From: Avena insularis | Taxonomy: Eukaryota > Streptophyta > Magnoliopsida > Poales > Poaceae | Length of the DNA stretch: 64,000 nucleotides | Reading direction: 5' to 3' | Assembly: GCA_023614405.1 (NCBI GenBank) | Contig: CM042684.1 | Span: forward strand, 468,233,650 to 468,297,649 | In this document: one piece after another, positions 23,549 to 34,741 of the stretch | Layout: every line of letters starts with the position of its first letter | How positions within the stretch are numbered: position 1 is the first letter of the stretch | Notes under the pieces: generated by a model | Told to the model about the DNA's origin: nothing | Databases searched by the model: none | Seen by the model: the letters and a program-made list of their open reading frames with translations, nothing else | Program-made: the position numbers and the translations under genes

Positions 23549-26500
23549 CTATGATGTAGGAGGAGATGAAGGATCTACTGGCTCGCTGGTCACTCCGCCT
23601 TGATATCCTTCCGAGATATCCGCATCCGAGTTGGTGCGTTCATCGTCGGAAACTTCTTCGGCGTCTTCTGGAGGAGGTGGCGGAGTATCCACGCGGGTGA
23701 AGAAGGGCACCTCGTAGCTGGTCAGGTCAGCTACGTGGCACCCATATCCGGCGCAGGAGTGCATGATGGCTTGAAGGTCCTGCTCCTGGCCGTCTTCGTC
23801 TACCTTGTAGTACCCTTTAGTCACTTGCCATATTTCCATGTTTCCATGGTGGCTCATGACCATGGAGAGGGCATTATGCACGGCAGTCCGCGGGTAGGAC
23901 ATGTTCCAGTCCCAAACGAGCTGCGGCATCTCCTTGGCCTTCTCCCGCACCTGGAAGTCTGACATGCTTGGCATGTCCGGAATCCTGAGAGACTCGCCAA
24001 TATCCTCAAGGGATTGGCGGTAGTCATGAAGAAGATCACCGACTTGGGTAATCCGGTGAGTGCGGGGCTCGGACGAGGAGGAGTCCGTCAAGTTCAGAGG
24101 ACCTATACACAAAATGAAGATAAGAAAAACCGACATTGATAAAAGTCGAGGAAATGATAAGTCAGATAGATGGAACTTACCAAGAATGACGTCGTTAATC
24201 TTGGTTTTCTCCTCCCGGAGACTCTGGAGTTCAGCCTGGAGTTCTTGGGAGATATCCTTCTCTCTGTCAACCTCATTCTTGAGGTCCGAGATAACTTTAT
24301 CTTGAGCGGCAATCTTACGATCACGCTCTTCAATGGCCATGGAGGAGGATTCCAGGACTTGATCTATGCTCGTTTCATGATCCACCTTGAGCTTTTCCAG
24401 CTCTTGGCGAAGTCCCTTGTTCTCCACCACCAAGGTCTTGAGGTTCTCGGCCTCTTCAATCATAGCGATGGATTGTTTCACCAACGCTGTAAGTCAAAAA
24501 AGAACAACAGTTTAGGAAAATTCGACATTAAAAAGCAAAAGGCAAGGTTTGAATCTCGAAATGTTTACCTTCGGCTTCGTCCTTGGCTACCTTGAGCTCA
24601 GCATTTTTAAGCCGGAGAGCTTTGATCTCTCTCCGCTTATCACAGACATTGGATAATAATTCCTGGTTATAGGAACACACTTTCTGTAAGTCAGAATACC
24701 CAAAGTCAGAAAGCTACTTAAGACTCAGGCTAATATTTTTACTAAATATTAGCATGATCCTTGGGGGATACACTAGTTCGTTCTTTGGCATCCTAATGAA
24801 AGCATAAACTCGGATTCTATATCCTACTTCATGCTTGGGGGCTAGAGGATATGATATAACATAATGTAAAAACAAGAGTTGGAATTCCGACTTACATATT
24901 GCTCGCGGGTGAGTTTGTCTAAACCCGCGTTCACTTCAGCTGCCACCTTCTCGGCGAGAGTAAGAGGGATCATTGGAGCTGTTAGAAGCTCGCCGGTCCT
25001 GATCCTCTCGTCGCGAAGGCGGACTTGAGTAAGAAGGTCGAAGAACTTGACGTCCTCTGCTTCTTGCGCCTCCTCTTCGGGGGATAGATGGCTTTTGTCC
25101 AGGACTTGCCTGGCTAGCCGCTGGATCTCCTCTGCAGATTTCCGGGTCAGGACAAATTTAGCAAGACCCGGATTGTTGAGGAGGTTTTCGGCAAAGACTT
25201 CAGCCGAGGGATCATTACCCGAAGAGGGTTCACCCTTATTTTGACCTGACGCACTCACGGTGACGTCAGTTTGCGACCCAAGGATCGCAGGCTCTGTTTG
25301 AGGAGCCAGATCTTCTGCAGCATCCGACGAGATAACCGGAGTTGCAGAAGGTTGAGGGGCCGGAGTTGGAGGAGCTACGGCAGGCGAAGCTATGGTAAGC
25401 TTCGTCTGGCGTAAGGGCTTCGAAGAAATCTCTTTCCCCTTGCCCTTGATGATCGATTTTGCTCTGAGAAGGTAACAAAGTCGGGAACGTTACGTCTCGG
25501 AAAGAAGTTTAAGTAAAGCACAAAGACGGAAAAGTTGTGACAGAAGGTTACCTCTTCACGACTGGCACCTCCTTTGTGCCAACCTCCACTATCGGAGCTT
25601 TGCGCTTCTTGAGCGCAAGATCCGGCACTGGAACCACTTCCACCTCCTGAGAGAACTCCGGAGGGTATCCATCGAGCAGAGCAAGTTCCGACTCGGGGAT
25701 GTCAGCAAGCTGAAAACAAGAAAACGTATCAGCATTGCAATGTAACTCGAAGATAGAAACACATAAAAGGTGTGATGATAAAAGCTTACCGGCACCACGG
25801 GGTTTTCTGCCGTATGCATGTCCAGAGAAACCTCTGGAATCCGCCATTCGATCCGCTCCTTGATCAGCCACTTAATTTGATTTATGTAGCCTTGAGTGGT
25901 GTAGGCTTTGAGGCTGATGCGGAGGGAGTCGGTTGGAGAAGATGTGATGGAGTGCAACAATCGGTCCCCATGGTATTTAAGTGGCTGGATCTGGAGTGAT
26001 ACCCAGCATTGGACTAAGCCGGATCCTTTCAGACCCTTGTGCTTGATAAGATATTCGATCCACCTCTTAGCGAGGATCAGATCGTCGGTGAGAGCCGGAG
26101 CAGCCTCGTCCCAGGAAGGCTGGGCCGTGGCAGCTCCGTCAACAAAAGCCGGCGAGCCGGAATATCCCTATGATAGAAAAAAGTGGCTGGCCATTGTTTG
26201 ACCGAGTCACTAGCAGAAATTTTGGGATATGCCCGGTCTCGTCTAACAGAAAAACTAATGGTACCGGTGATGTAAGGAACACCGGCAGTAATAGAATTTC
26301 TCCGGACATGGAAATAGTACCGGAAGAGAAGCAAACTCGGCCTAATGCCGAGGAAGCCCTCGCAAAGCGCAACATATGCGCTCATTTCTAGAAGGGAATT
26401 GGGAGGAAGATTGTGGAGTTGAACTCCATAGTGGTCAATCACCTCGGAGAAGAACTCCGAGGGAGGAAAGGATAAACCTCGGTCCAGATGGGTGCCGAAG

Positions 26501-26704
26501 TGGACGCGCTCGCCCTCGCACGGATTTGGGACGGTCCCCGAAGTCGGTCCGCCAGTCGCCGGCGGCGAGAAGCCCCTCCTTCTCCACGTTCTTGAGGCCC
26601 TCCTCGTTGAGGGCGCAGGGGATCCAGACTCCTCGGAAACTCTCTTTCTCCGCTGCTGCTTCCGCCGCTGCCGCCAGACCAGAGGAAGACGAAGATGAAG
26701 CCAT
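23549..26704 (-). pseudogene. Element A antisense accessory gene (PF04195-type), six exons
   Basis: Read on minus from ATG 26704 to TAG 23549. Exons: 26704-25790, 25709-25552, 25463-24896, 24683-24569, 24486-24181, 24102-23549. All five introns are short and GT-AG, and joining the exons keeps one frame. The N-terminus is Ala/Ser-rich (MASSSSSSGLAAAAEAAAEK). It is followed by the 'putative gypsy type transposon' domain (YGVQLHNLPPNSLLEMSAYV, then CEGFLGIRPSLLLFRYYF). Exon 3 is Pro/Ala-rich and then helical. Exons 4-5 form a coiled coil (LRLKNAELKVAKDEAE; LRQELEKLKVDHE). Exon 6 ends acidic. Exon 1 has two apparent single-base frameshifts (near 26450 and 26160), so this copy is probably dead. 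The function of this protein family is unknown. Such genes are often misannotated as host genes. Confidence 0.82.
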
Positions 26705-26848
26705 TTTTCTCCGGTGGAAAAAGTGACCTTAAGGTGGCGGCGCTAGGAGCTCTGTGGGAGGAGGACGAGGAGGCTCTGTGCGCGTGGGAAGATTGGGAAG
26801 GAAGGAACGGCAAAGGACTGGTGGGGATGAGAAGAAGAAATCTAAACC

Positions 26849-26858
26849 CCTTATATCT
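26849..26858 (-). promoter_or_regulatory. TATA-like box upstream of the antisense gene
   Basis: AGATATAAGG on the minus strand lies about 150 bp before the ATG at 26704. Its distance fits a promoter with a roughly 110-120 base leader. It would give the accessory gene its own antisense promoter, separate from the LTR. Confidence 0.35.
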
Positions 26859-27272
26859 ACCTACCTGCGCCAAGATTCGTGCAAATGCTACAGTATAACC
26901 GCCACGCGTCGTGGAAAGAACTGGGAAGGGCCCGCGCGATGATTGCGTCGCCTCGATCTCCATGCACGCATTGAAACGGCGCCTCGGTTCCGCGAACTAC
27001 GGACCCACCAACGGTCGTGCTGACGGAACGATCTGTCAGATGACGTGACTTGACCATGCTTGTGTCAGGTGGCGTTAGAGACCAAATTCTGGCTTAGTTT
27101 AGAAGCGAGCTGGAAAATCCGAGTAACTAATTGAAAGGTCCGACTTACTTTTAAGACCCGGGTCGTATTTTTTGTTGTGAAGTTTCAGGAACCCTTCAAG
27201 ATTCTGCAAGCCAAAGATCAAGCTAGACGATGATAAATCCGACTTTGGATCTTGGAGGCCTCCGGGGGCTGC

Positions 27273-27796
27273 TGTTGGGGATATACTTTCTGGGTATCCT
27301 CACAGTTCCTCACTGACCAGGGTGGCCCACTTCGGATTAGAGCATTTCTTCACGGGAGGCCCAGTCAGGGAGAGAAGATGGAGTCCAATCCAGCTACGGG
27401 AAGGCCTAGAAGACTTACCGACTTAGGCCTATAATGTTACTTGTAGTTCAAGATATACTCTGTAACAGACTCTTAGTCGTAGCCGGATAGATCTCTCATG
27501 TAAACCCTAGGCCGGATATCTATATATGCCGTCCTAGGGAGAGCCTTTAGGGCGACCAGATAACACCCAATACTTTACACCCTCAACTCGCACAGGCGAT
27601 ACCTTTGTAACCCATATTCCGGCTCTGCCGTACTACTGGATATCTAGCAGGAGTAGGATCCGTCCAAAGTCGGCGGATTCGAACCTGGGTAAACTTGTGT
27701 GCTCACCGTCCCGGAATACCGTACGTCTCACCCCCCCCCTCTCTTCCGCACGCCTCGAGGACCCCCTCATGGCGTACTTGTCATCAATCCGACGAC
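27273..27796 (+). repeat. Element A 3' LTR
   Basis: Starts TGTTGGGG and ends CGACGACA, so both canonical TG and CA are intact. The purine-rich tract just upstream (GGCCTCCGGGGGCTGC, 27257-27272) is where plus-strand priming would occur. Confidence 0.92.
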
Positions 27797-28465
27797 ACAT
27801 TCAATAATAAGATAATCAGTAGAAATTATTTTCCCAAGGATCTTTGTAAACACTCCTTCAGCTATTCCAAGAGGTAATATGGTAGTATTATTAGCACGAG
27901 ATATTTCGTTTCCTCCTTCAGTAAGCCCCCAAGTATTCAGAGATTCATAAATATCCTTGGGCATAAGACAAAATTCAGACATGATATCACAGCGGGCTTG
28001 AAACGTTTCAGTGTTTATCTCAATTTTTACTGTATGGAGCCACTTTGATGGTTCAGAATTTATTGGAACATAATTGTGATACTCCCTAAGCGTATTATAG
28101 CAATCTTTTAAGCTAGTAGTGCTAGTCTCAAGAGTGTTCAACCTAGCAAATATTTTTGCGAAAGAAATATCAGTTTGGCTAGGCATGTTGTAAGTGAGGA
28201 TCAACTTCTTTATAGCATTAATAGCATCATCCTCATTACATTGGAGGAAATCTCCTCCCACAACAGCATCTAAAGCATATCTATAGCAAAGAGCAATCCC
28301 AAGGTAAAAACTGCTAAGGAACAAGCTTTGAGTCATTTTAGGCTCAGTTTTTTCATGTAGATCAGAGATTCTAGACCAAGCTTACTTAAAACTTTCCTCA
28401 ATTCCTTGTTTAAAAGTGAAAATCATTTCCTCGGTTGACATAGTGGCTGGAGCAAGGCTAGACAT
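27797..28465 (-). pseudogene. Element B gag/protease-like ORF, 5' part
   Basis: On minus, ATG 28465 opens MSSLAPATMSTEEMIFTFKQ. After an in-frame stop the frame continues from 28336 (MTQSLFLSSFYLGIALCYRY ...) through LNTLETSTTSLKDCYNTLRE to a retropepsin-like segment, FQARCDIMSEFCLMPKDIYE, near 27950-28000. There element A cuts it near DYLIIECV. Its continuation lies at 15185-15312. No RT is present. The N-terminal half differs completely from the gag of element C although LTR and untranslated regions match. It is a non-autonomous element's protein. No zinc knuckle is visible. Confidence 0.7.
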
Positions 28466-28683
28466 AGTGGCAACTCAAGATAGGAACTAATTTTTTTGTG
28501 TTTTTGAAATAAGAAAGCAAACTAGTAAAACTAAATTTCTTGTGTTTTTTGAAGAACAAAACAAGCAAAACAACAAAAAGAAAACTAAGCAAAACAAAAA
28601 CAACAAAGTAAAGAGATTGGTTATGAGGGACTCCCCTTGTGAAGATGTACTTGACTCCCTGGCAACGGCGCCAGAAAAATGCT
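28466..28683 (-). other. Element B 5' untranslated region and primer binding site
   Basis: On minus, TGGCGCCGTTGCC (28673-28661) is a primer binding site, ten bases inside the LTR end. The following leader is nearly identical to that of element C at 59195-59376, including GAGTCAAG and GACTCCCCTTGTGAAGATGT (plus strand). Confidence 0.75.
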
Positions 28684-30298
28684 TGATGGCTCAATGCACG
28701 ACGCCTAGAAAAATGCTTGATGTCGGTGTTGATGTAGAGCTCGTTGGGAACCCCAAGAGAAAGGTATGATGAGCACAGCATCAAGTTTCCCATAGTATGA
28801 AACCAAGGTTTAATAGAACCAGTAGGAGCAAGGAAACACCCCAAATGTGTTACTAGCTGAGCTTTGGCAGGGCGCACTACCGATGCTAGTAGCAACGTGG
28901 AGACCTGCACAACACAACCATAGAACTTTGTCCCCAACTTGCGATGAGGTTGTCAATCTCACCGTGTTTTGCGGAAAACAAAGGATTAAACGTATCGAAT
29001 GGAAAGAAGTAAAAGTTTGCAGAAAGTAAACACAAAGCAGTAAAAGATTGTAGATTGTATGTAAAAGACAAGGACCGGGATCCATAGTTCACTAGAGGTG
29101 GCTCTCCTTAGATAGATAACATGCTGGGTGAACTAATTACAGCGGGGCAATTAACAAACACCGAGAAAGCAATGCATGCATATACTAATCATCTTGACTC
29201 CTTTGAGACTTGATTGGGCATTACAACATAATACATAGACCGCCATCCAACTGCATCTATGAGTAATAATCCACCTTCAAAGTTATCATCGAACCCCTCC
29301 AAAGATTAAGTTGCAAGCAATAGATTATTGCTTTACTTAATCAAGGTAAAGTAAACAATACAATTGTTCTATGAACAAAGGATCGTTGTTTTCTCCCTAG
29401 TAGCAACAGCACATCTAGTACCTTAGAGATTTCCGTCACTTCCCCAGATTACCAGAGGCATGAACCCACTATCAAGCATAAATACTAACTCTTGGAGTTG
29501 CTAGCATCTACTTGGCCAAGATAGCTACTAACAACGGAAAGCATGCAAGATCTCAAATAACAAAGACATGATAGAATCAATAATCAATATGAAATAGCAT
29601 CTCAATATCCATCGGATCCCCGCAAACACAACATGTATGAATTACAAATAGATGATCTTGATCATGAACGGAGCTCACAAGATCTAAACATGAAAGCACA
29701 AAGGAGGAGAAACCAGCCATCTAGCTACTACATGGATCCCATAGTCCAAGGATGAACTACTCACGCATCACACCGGAGGCTTGCATGGTGATGAAGAAGG
29801 CCTCCAGGGTGAATTCACCTCCGGCAGGTGCCGGAAGAGCTTCATCCCTCCCGATCTAGGGATGGAGATGATGGCGGCTCTGAACTCTTCGTGGATTTTA
29901 ATCGGGCACTTAGGGTTTACGTCCGAGGCATCTTATAGTCGGAAGGGAGGCCGAGGGTGCGGGGACACCACCATCCTCAAGGCGTGGGCCCAGCCTGGCC
30001 ACGCGGCCAGGTGGTGTGGCTAGCCTCTGGCCCTTCTCCGTCTCGTATTCTGGCACTTGATGACTTCCAGAAAAATAGGCACTTTGGCTTTTGTCCCGTC
30101 CAATTCCGAGAATATTCATTTTCTGACTTTCCTGGAACCAAAAACAGCAGAAAACAGGCAGCGGGTACTGTGGCTCTTGTTAATAGGTTAGTCCAAGAAA
30201 TCATATGAAAAGTACTCCAAAGTGTGGACAAAACACAAGAAAGTGGATAAAACCAAGCATGGAACATCAAAAATTATGGATACATTTGCAATGTATCA
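28684..30298 (-). repeat. Element B 5' LTR (right on plus strand)
   Basis: About 1615 bp, same termini as 10784-12400. Near its inner end the 34-bp stretch beside the LTR terminus is partly repeated (28674-28717), so two TGATGGC/TGATGTC starts are visible. The outer one is supported by the 5-bp duplication logic and the partner LTR. Confidence 0.85.
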
Positions 30299-30343
30299 GG
30301 GGATTAGGAGTATATCACGATTCTGTGATATATTAGTCTAACA
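30299..30343 (-). mobile_element. Copia 3' LTR, proximal part
   Basis: On minus it starts TGTTAGACTAATATATCAC at 30343, directly after a pol 3' end, as the 3' LTR of a Copia element does. It stops at element B's target duplication and resumes at 10783. Confidence 0.55.
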
Positions 30344-31065
30344 CACCTCAGCAGTCACAACGGGAGGAGAGCGGATGCTGAGACCTATACCAAAATTCCA
30401 GACACAACAGTGATTGAACACCCTTTGTCGGGATGTTGACGAACTGTCGAGAAGTGGGAACATGCATCACATGTACTTGGCCCATGGAAACACAACCGTG
30501 AACGAAATGAAGGTCGATCTCAATGTTCTTGGTACTCTGATGTTGGACATGGTTCGTTGACATGTAGACGATGTTGACAGGTCACAAAACACGACTATAG
30601 CTGGGGGAGGGGGGAGGTCGATGAAGCTTGTGGAGGAACTATCAAATCCATCTAGCCTTGGCGATAGCGTTAGCCACAACATGGTACTCAGCTTTGGCAC
30701 TGGAGGGAGATATCGTATGTTGGGATTTGGACAACCAAGAAACGAGGTTATCACCGAGGAAGATGCAGAAGCCCAATAGCACGACGAGTGTTAGGGCATC
30801 CAGCCCAATCGCCATCAATATAGGTGACCATGGAGTACGGCGAGGAAGAGTAGAGATGGAGACCATGAGAGAGTGTGCCCTTGATATAATGCATGATATG
30901 TTTGATGGATGCAAGGTTCTGCTTACAGGGATCATGCATGTGAAGACACACCCTGTTAAACAGTGTAAGCAATGTCGGGGACCTTTGTATCGCCTCGGGG
31001 AGCTGTTGAACCTTTATGACGCAAGTTATGGAGGTATCGCATTTAAAAGGTCATTGGACTAAGAG
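30344..31065 (-). pseudogene. Copia pol C-terminus (RNase H) relic
   Basis: Minus-strand pieces are collinear with the Ty1/Copia RNase H region: VCLHMHDP and HIMHYIKGTLSHGLHLYSSS (about 30860-30960), YIDGDWAGCPNTRRA (Asp of the first catalytic motif), DNLVSWLSKSQHTISPSSAK with AEYHVVANAIAKARW, then VQHQSTKNIEIDLHFVHGCV and HVPTSRQFVNI-TKG. Frameshifts separate the pieces. The RT, integrase and gag regions are absent to the right, so the 5' part of the element has been lost. Confidence 0.8.
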
Positions 31066-31302
31066 GAAAAAACCAAGAAGGCCCCTGCAATGGTGATAAA
31101 ACTTGTATTCCATACGATCATACGTTATGACACGTGAACAAAATCCTTAACGTTTCAAACTCACAAGGCAACTGCCCCTACTTCCAGCCTCGCCCGGCGT
31201 GTCCATCCGTCGCGCCTGCCCGATCACAACATTTCTCGAGGGACAACAACCGCGTATTAGCGCAGCGGCCGGAGACCAGGCAATGCACGTACTCCCCCAA
31301 GT
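31066..31302. other. Unassigned sequence
   Basis: No domain or terminal repeat seen. Its right edge is the LINE target duplication. Confidence 0.4.
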
Positions 31303-31571
31303 AAGGTACTGTACCATACCTAAGAGGCTAAGAAGGTGAGTTTACGAGAAACCCTGCGTGAGCTCTCCCCCGCGTGTGCTCTCCCCCGCCACCGGCGGCG
31401 CCCTCAGCCCTCGCCCTGGCCTCCTAGTTCCCCTCCGCGCTCGTGTCTCCGGCCACTCCGGCCGGCGCCACCCCTGGCCTCCGCGGGAGCCCGTGTGGAC
31501 TCCAGCGCCTCTTAGCTCCCCCTCCCTCTCATGTTGTGTAAGGTTAACCTTGTTTTGCCCCCGATTCTTCC

Positions 31572-34500
31572 ATGTCCTCTGGGGGAAGCTCCACCTCCAT
31601 CACTTCACCGCTGGTGGCTGCGACTGCCTCCAAGGCGGTGGCGGATGCGGCGGCGTCACGGTGGGGTGGTGTGGCTGCTCTTGCAGAGGCTGAGGCGGCC
31701 AGGGCCTTGCCCTTGGGCGTGGCGGCGGTGCCTGTGCCTGGCCCTGTGGTCGAGCAGGCCTGGGAGCCTCCGGCGTGGAAGAGGCGCTCCCCTGCCGCGT
31801 CCTTCCTCGGGCGTGCTGCCGCGGCCGGTGCCGAAGAGGCCACTCCCCTCGCAGATGCATGGGGTCTGCTACAACTGTGGTGACGAGGGCCACATCCGCG
31901 CGGACTGCGCCAACAAATCCCGGTGCTTCCTCTGCGGGAGCGAGGCGCATCATTCCAAGGACTGCAAGAGGCCGTGCAGCCCTTCGGGTGGCGCGGCGGA
32001 GCGGCGGTGTGTCCTGGCCAAGCAGCGCATCGGTCCCCTGGTCGCGGCCACTGCCCCCTCCCCCCTCCCCCGCCGCTGCCGGTCTAGGAGGGTCTTGGGC
32101 GTTCTTCTTCCATGGCGGCCACTAGTGGGGCCACTTGGGCCGAGGTCGCGCGCTCGCCGGGGGGCGGCGCTCCGCGGATTTCTGTCCCGTTCACGGCGGG
32201 TATGTGTTACGATCATACCTGGCCATCGGGTCGTGCTCTGGCGGGCCGGCACGCAGGCACACGTGCCCGGCCCGTCATGGGCCCGGCACGACACGCTACT
32301 TAACGGGTTGTGTCCGGCACGCGACCCGGCTCGGGCCGTGCCTGGGTCTCGAGGCCAAGCCCACGTGCTGGCACGGCACGACCCGTTAAGCTTATTTATT
32401 TATTTTTATTTTTATTTTATATATATTTTTTTTAAAATTATTTTTATTAAAAAGTAGTCTAAAAAGGACAAATTGGGGTCCATTTGACGTGCCTAACGTG
32501 CCGTGGGCCGGCCAGTTTACTTAAGGGGCCGTGCCTGGGCCTCGAGGCCAAGCCCACGTGCCCGCACGACACGTCCCGTTAGCTCAGCGTGCCGTGGTGG
32601 GCCGTACTGTGCCTGGCACGGTAAGAGTTAAGCGGGCCGTGCCGTGCCGTGGGCTGGCCCGTTGGCCAGGTATGGTGACGATGTGGAGGTGGATGTGGCT
32701 CCGTCCTGGCCTGGCAAACTGTGCATCGTGGACCCCACGCTGGAGATGTGCAGGTTGGAAGATCAACTGGGATTGGCTTTGGTGGGTTCTTTCGGCGGTA
32801 GCGGCCAGCGGCTCAACGTCATGCAAGCTAGCGAAGTGATCACCGCCCACTTCCGGCTTGACGTGGATGAACTCCACCTGGTGAAATTTCATCCCGAGGA
32901 TTTTCTGCTGCTCTTCCGCACGGCGGCGGCGAGGGAGAGGGTGCTTTCGGCGGGCGGGCTGCAAACTCCAAGGTTGTGGTTGATCCTGAAGCCCTGGCAT
33001 CGGCAAGACGGCGCCGTGGAGCAGGCCATGTTCTCGAAAGTGGAGGTGTAGACGGTGGGCATCCCAGGGCACGCTTGGGAGATGCGCTCGGCGGAATCCC
33101 TCCTCGACGATAGCTGCTGGGTGGATGAGGTGGATTTCGCCATGGCCGGCCGGCACGACATGTCGATTTTTCGTTTCTCGGCTTGGACGCCGGACATTGC
33201 TCGTATCCCGGTGGTCAATACCCTCGTGGTGACGGAGCCGGATGAGGGGTCGCGGCTGCGACCGCCTCACAAGGACCGCAGGTTCCAGGTGCGGCTCAAG
33301 GCTCTGCTTCATCCCGTGCGCATCATGGCGCGAGTCGTCGAGCCCGAGCGGGAGCCGAGCTATGATCGCTCTCCGGATGTCCACAGGTGGAACAATGGTG
33401 ACAGTGGTCACGATGGGTGTCCCTCTAGCGAGGATGGGAGCAATGGTTCAACTGGTGCCCCTTCGTCGCCGCCTCCGCCTTCCGGGCCGATGCTGCATCA
33501 CCATCATGATCCGTGTCGTGCTCCGACGGCTCAGCGTTGGCTCTACGAGGATCACCAACGTAGACGTTTTGCGGCTCGCGCGGGCCCTCCGGCGCCCACT
33601 GTGGAGGCCGCAGGCGTGCTGCCGCCGCCTCCGGTGAGGGTGGCTTCGCCTTCTGCGCCTCCGGTGGTGGTGGTGGCGCCTGCCGTGTTGGGTCCTTCTC
33701 TCTGTTCCTCGGTTGTGGCGGAGGTGGTCGGTGAGGTCGTGCATGCCCAGGTCGCATCTCCGGCTCGCCATGTGCAGGTGACCGCGCCGACCTCACCGGC
33801 GGACTCCTCCTGTGGATGCTGGGTGCCGTCGCGATCTGTGTCCCCTGTGCATTCACATGGACCCTGTGGGCCCCTACTAGAGGGCGTTGTCTTCTCGCCA
33901 TTGGCTCGCCCTGTCATGTCTCCTTTCGTGGATCCGGGGGAAGCCGTGTGGCGCGGTATGGTCAGCCGCATGTTGTCTGGCTTGCTCCTGGCGTGGTGTA
34001 CGCGGGCACTACGGCTTTGGGTCAGGTCACTGCCATCTCTCCCACGCGGTTTTCCTCGCCCGTGAATCACGATGGAGAGTTTGACTTCCGGGGATGGCGC
34101 CTGGACAGGTGGGCCAGCCCTCCCCTGTCCCCTGATTGCGGCAACGCCCTTGGCACGGGCAGACTGTGCAAAATTTGGGGCTTTCGCCCATGCGCACCTG
34201 CACAGTCTTAAGCCATGCTGGTGTGGCCCCTGATCTGGCGGTTGACTATGTCCTGGTGGAGGCGGCGGCCCCTATGGAGGATGACTGGGCCCTTTGGCAG
34301 TGGATTCTCTCTCTTCTGCCAGGAACATGGTGGAGTCGGGCCTTCGTCGCCCGGGATGGCGTTTGCTCAGGATCTTTCGATCAGCTTGAGCCCTCCAATT
34401 CTCTCTACTATACGCGGCTGCAAAGGGCGCCACCTGAAGACCGCTAGCGTAGTGGACTTTAAGCCCAGGTGTAGTCCCAGAATCGCCATGGACTTTCGGA

Positions 34501-34706
34501 TGGGCTCCTCTGCCCTCCAAAAAGCGCAGCAGAATCAAATGAATAAAATTGGCATAGTGGACGATGATGTTGACGCTGGACAGGTTTCTGAGGAGGACCT
34601 ACAGCGCTACCTCGACAAATTCAAGCAAAAGCTTTCTTCAGAAGAGATTGGAGCTCTAGCGCTCCTTTTTGGCATTCAGCGTAGTGGATTGGAGGCGGAT
34701 GCCTAG
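31572..34706 (+). pseudogene. LINE ORF1 (zinc-knuckle RNA-binding protein), disrupted
   Basis: An Ala-rich N-terminus opens at ATG 31572 (MSSGGSSTSITSPL). After a frameshift come two CCHC-like knuckles at about 31865-31975 (CYNCGDEGHIRADC and CFLCGSEAHHSKDC). After a second shift MAATSGATWAEVARSP (32112) leads into the hAT MITE. Past it lies a DUF4283-like region (LVKFHPEDFLLLFRTAAARE, LWLILKPW), a stop near 33049, a long Pro/Ala-rich segment to 34065, and a C-terminal piece near 34480-34706 (MDFRMGSSALQKAQQNQMNK). The protein would bind LINE RNA. Confidence 0.75.
32214..32674. mobile_element. hAT-type MITE, 461 bp, inside LINE ORF1
   Basis: Left end CATACCTGGCCATCGGG and the reverse complement of the right end, CATACCTGGCCAACGGG, form terminal inverted repeats. 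They are flanked by an 8-bp duplication with one mismatch, GTTACGAT (32206-32213) and GTGACGAT (32675-32682). The arms are GC-rich with repeated GGGCCGTGCC-like units around an AT-rich centre (32390-32450). Removing the MITE plus one duplication copy takes out 469 bp and places the ORF1 pieces on either side in the same frame. Confidence 0.85.
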
Positions 34707-34741
34707 GGGTTCTGGTTTGGTGGTTGTTATAGGTCTTTTTT

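Larger units (their letters stand above)
15313..27796 (+). mobile_element. Element A: Tat-lineage Ty3/Gypsy retrotransposon, 12.5 kb
   Basis: Two LTRs of about 524 bp (15313-15835 and 27273-27796) enclose gag-protease-pol on plus and an antisense accessory gene. A perfect 5-bp duplication, CATTC, flanks the element (15308-15312 and 27797-27801). Placement in the Tat lineage rests on two RNase H-like domains (one degenerate), integrase after RNase H, and an antisense gene of the PF04195 'putative gypsy type transposon' type. By hand the LTRs differ at about 30 sites (near 6%), mostly transitions, plus a short C-run indel. Gag-pol has five in-frame stops and at least three frameshifts, so the copy is inactive. 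It sits inside the gag region of element B. Confidence 0.93.
10784..30298 (-). mobile_element. Element B: short LTR retrotransposon, interrupted by element A
   Basis: Two similar LTRs (10784-12400 and 28684-30298) in minus orientation are flanked by a perfect 5-bp duplication, GGGGA (10779-10783 and 30299-30303). On the minus strand each LTR starts TGATACATTGC and ends CATTGAGCCATCA. Subtracting the nested element A and its duplicated CATTC leaves about 7.0 kb with only about 3.8 kb of internal sequence. It encodes a gag/protease-like region and no reverse transcriptase or integrase, so B is non-autonomous. It was inserted into a Copia LTR. Elements C and D belong to the same LTR family. Confidence 0.9.

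Noticed and set aside
32584..33411. 275-residue minus-strand frame in the LINE
   Set aside because: Shadow of LINE ORF1 in GC-rich DNA; the plus strand carries the DUF4283-like residues.
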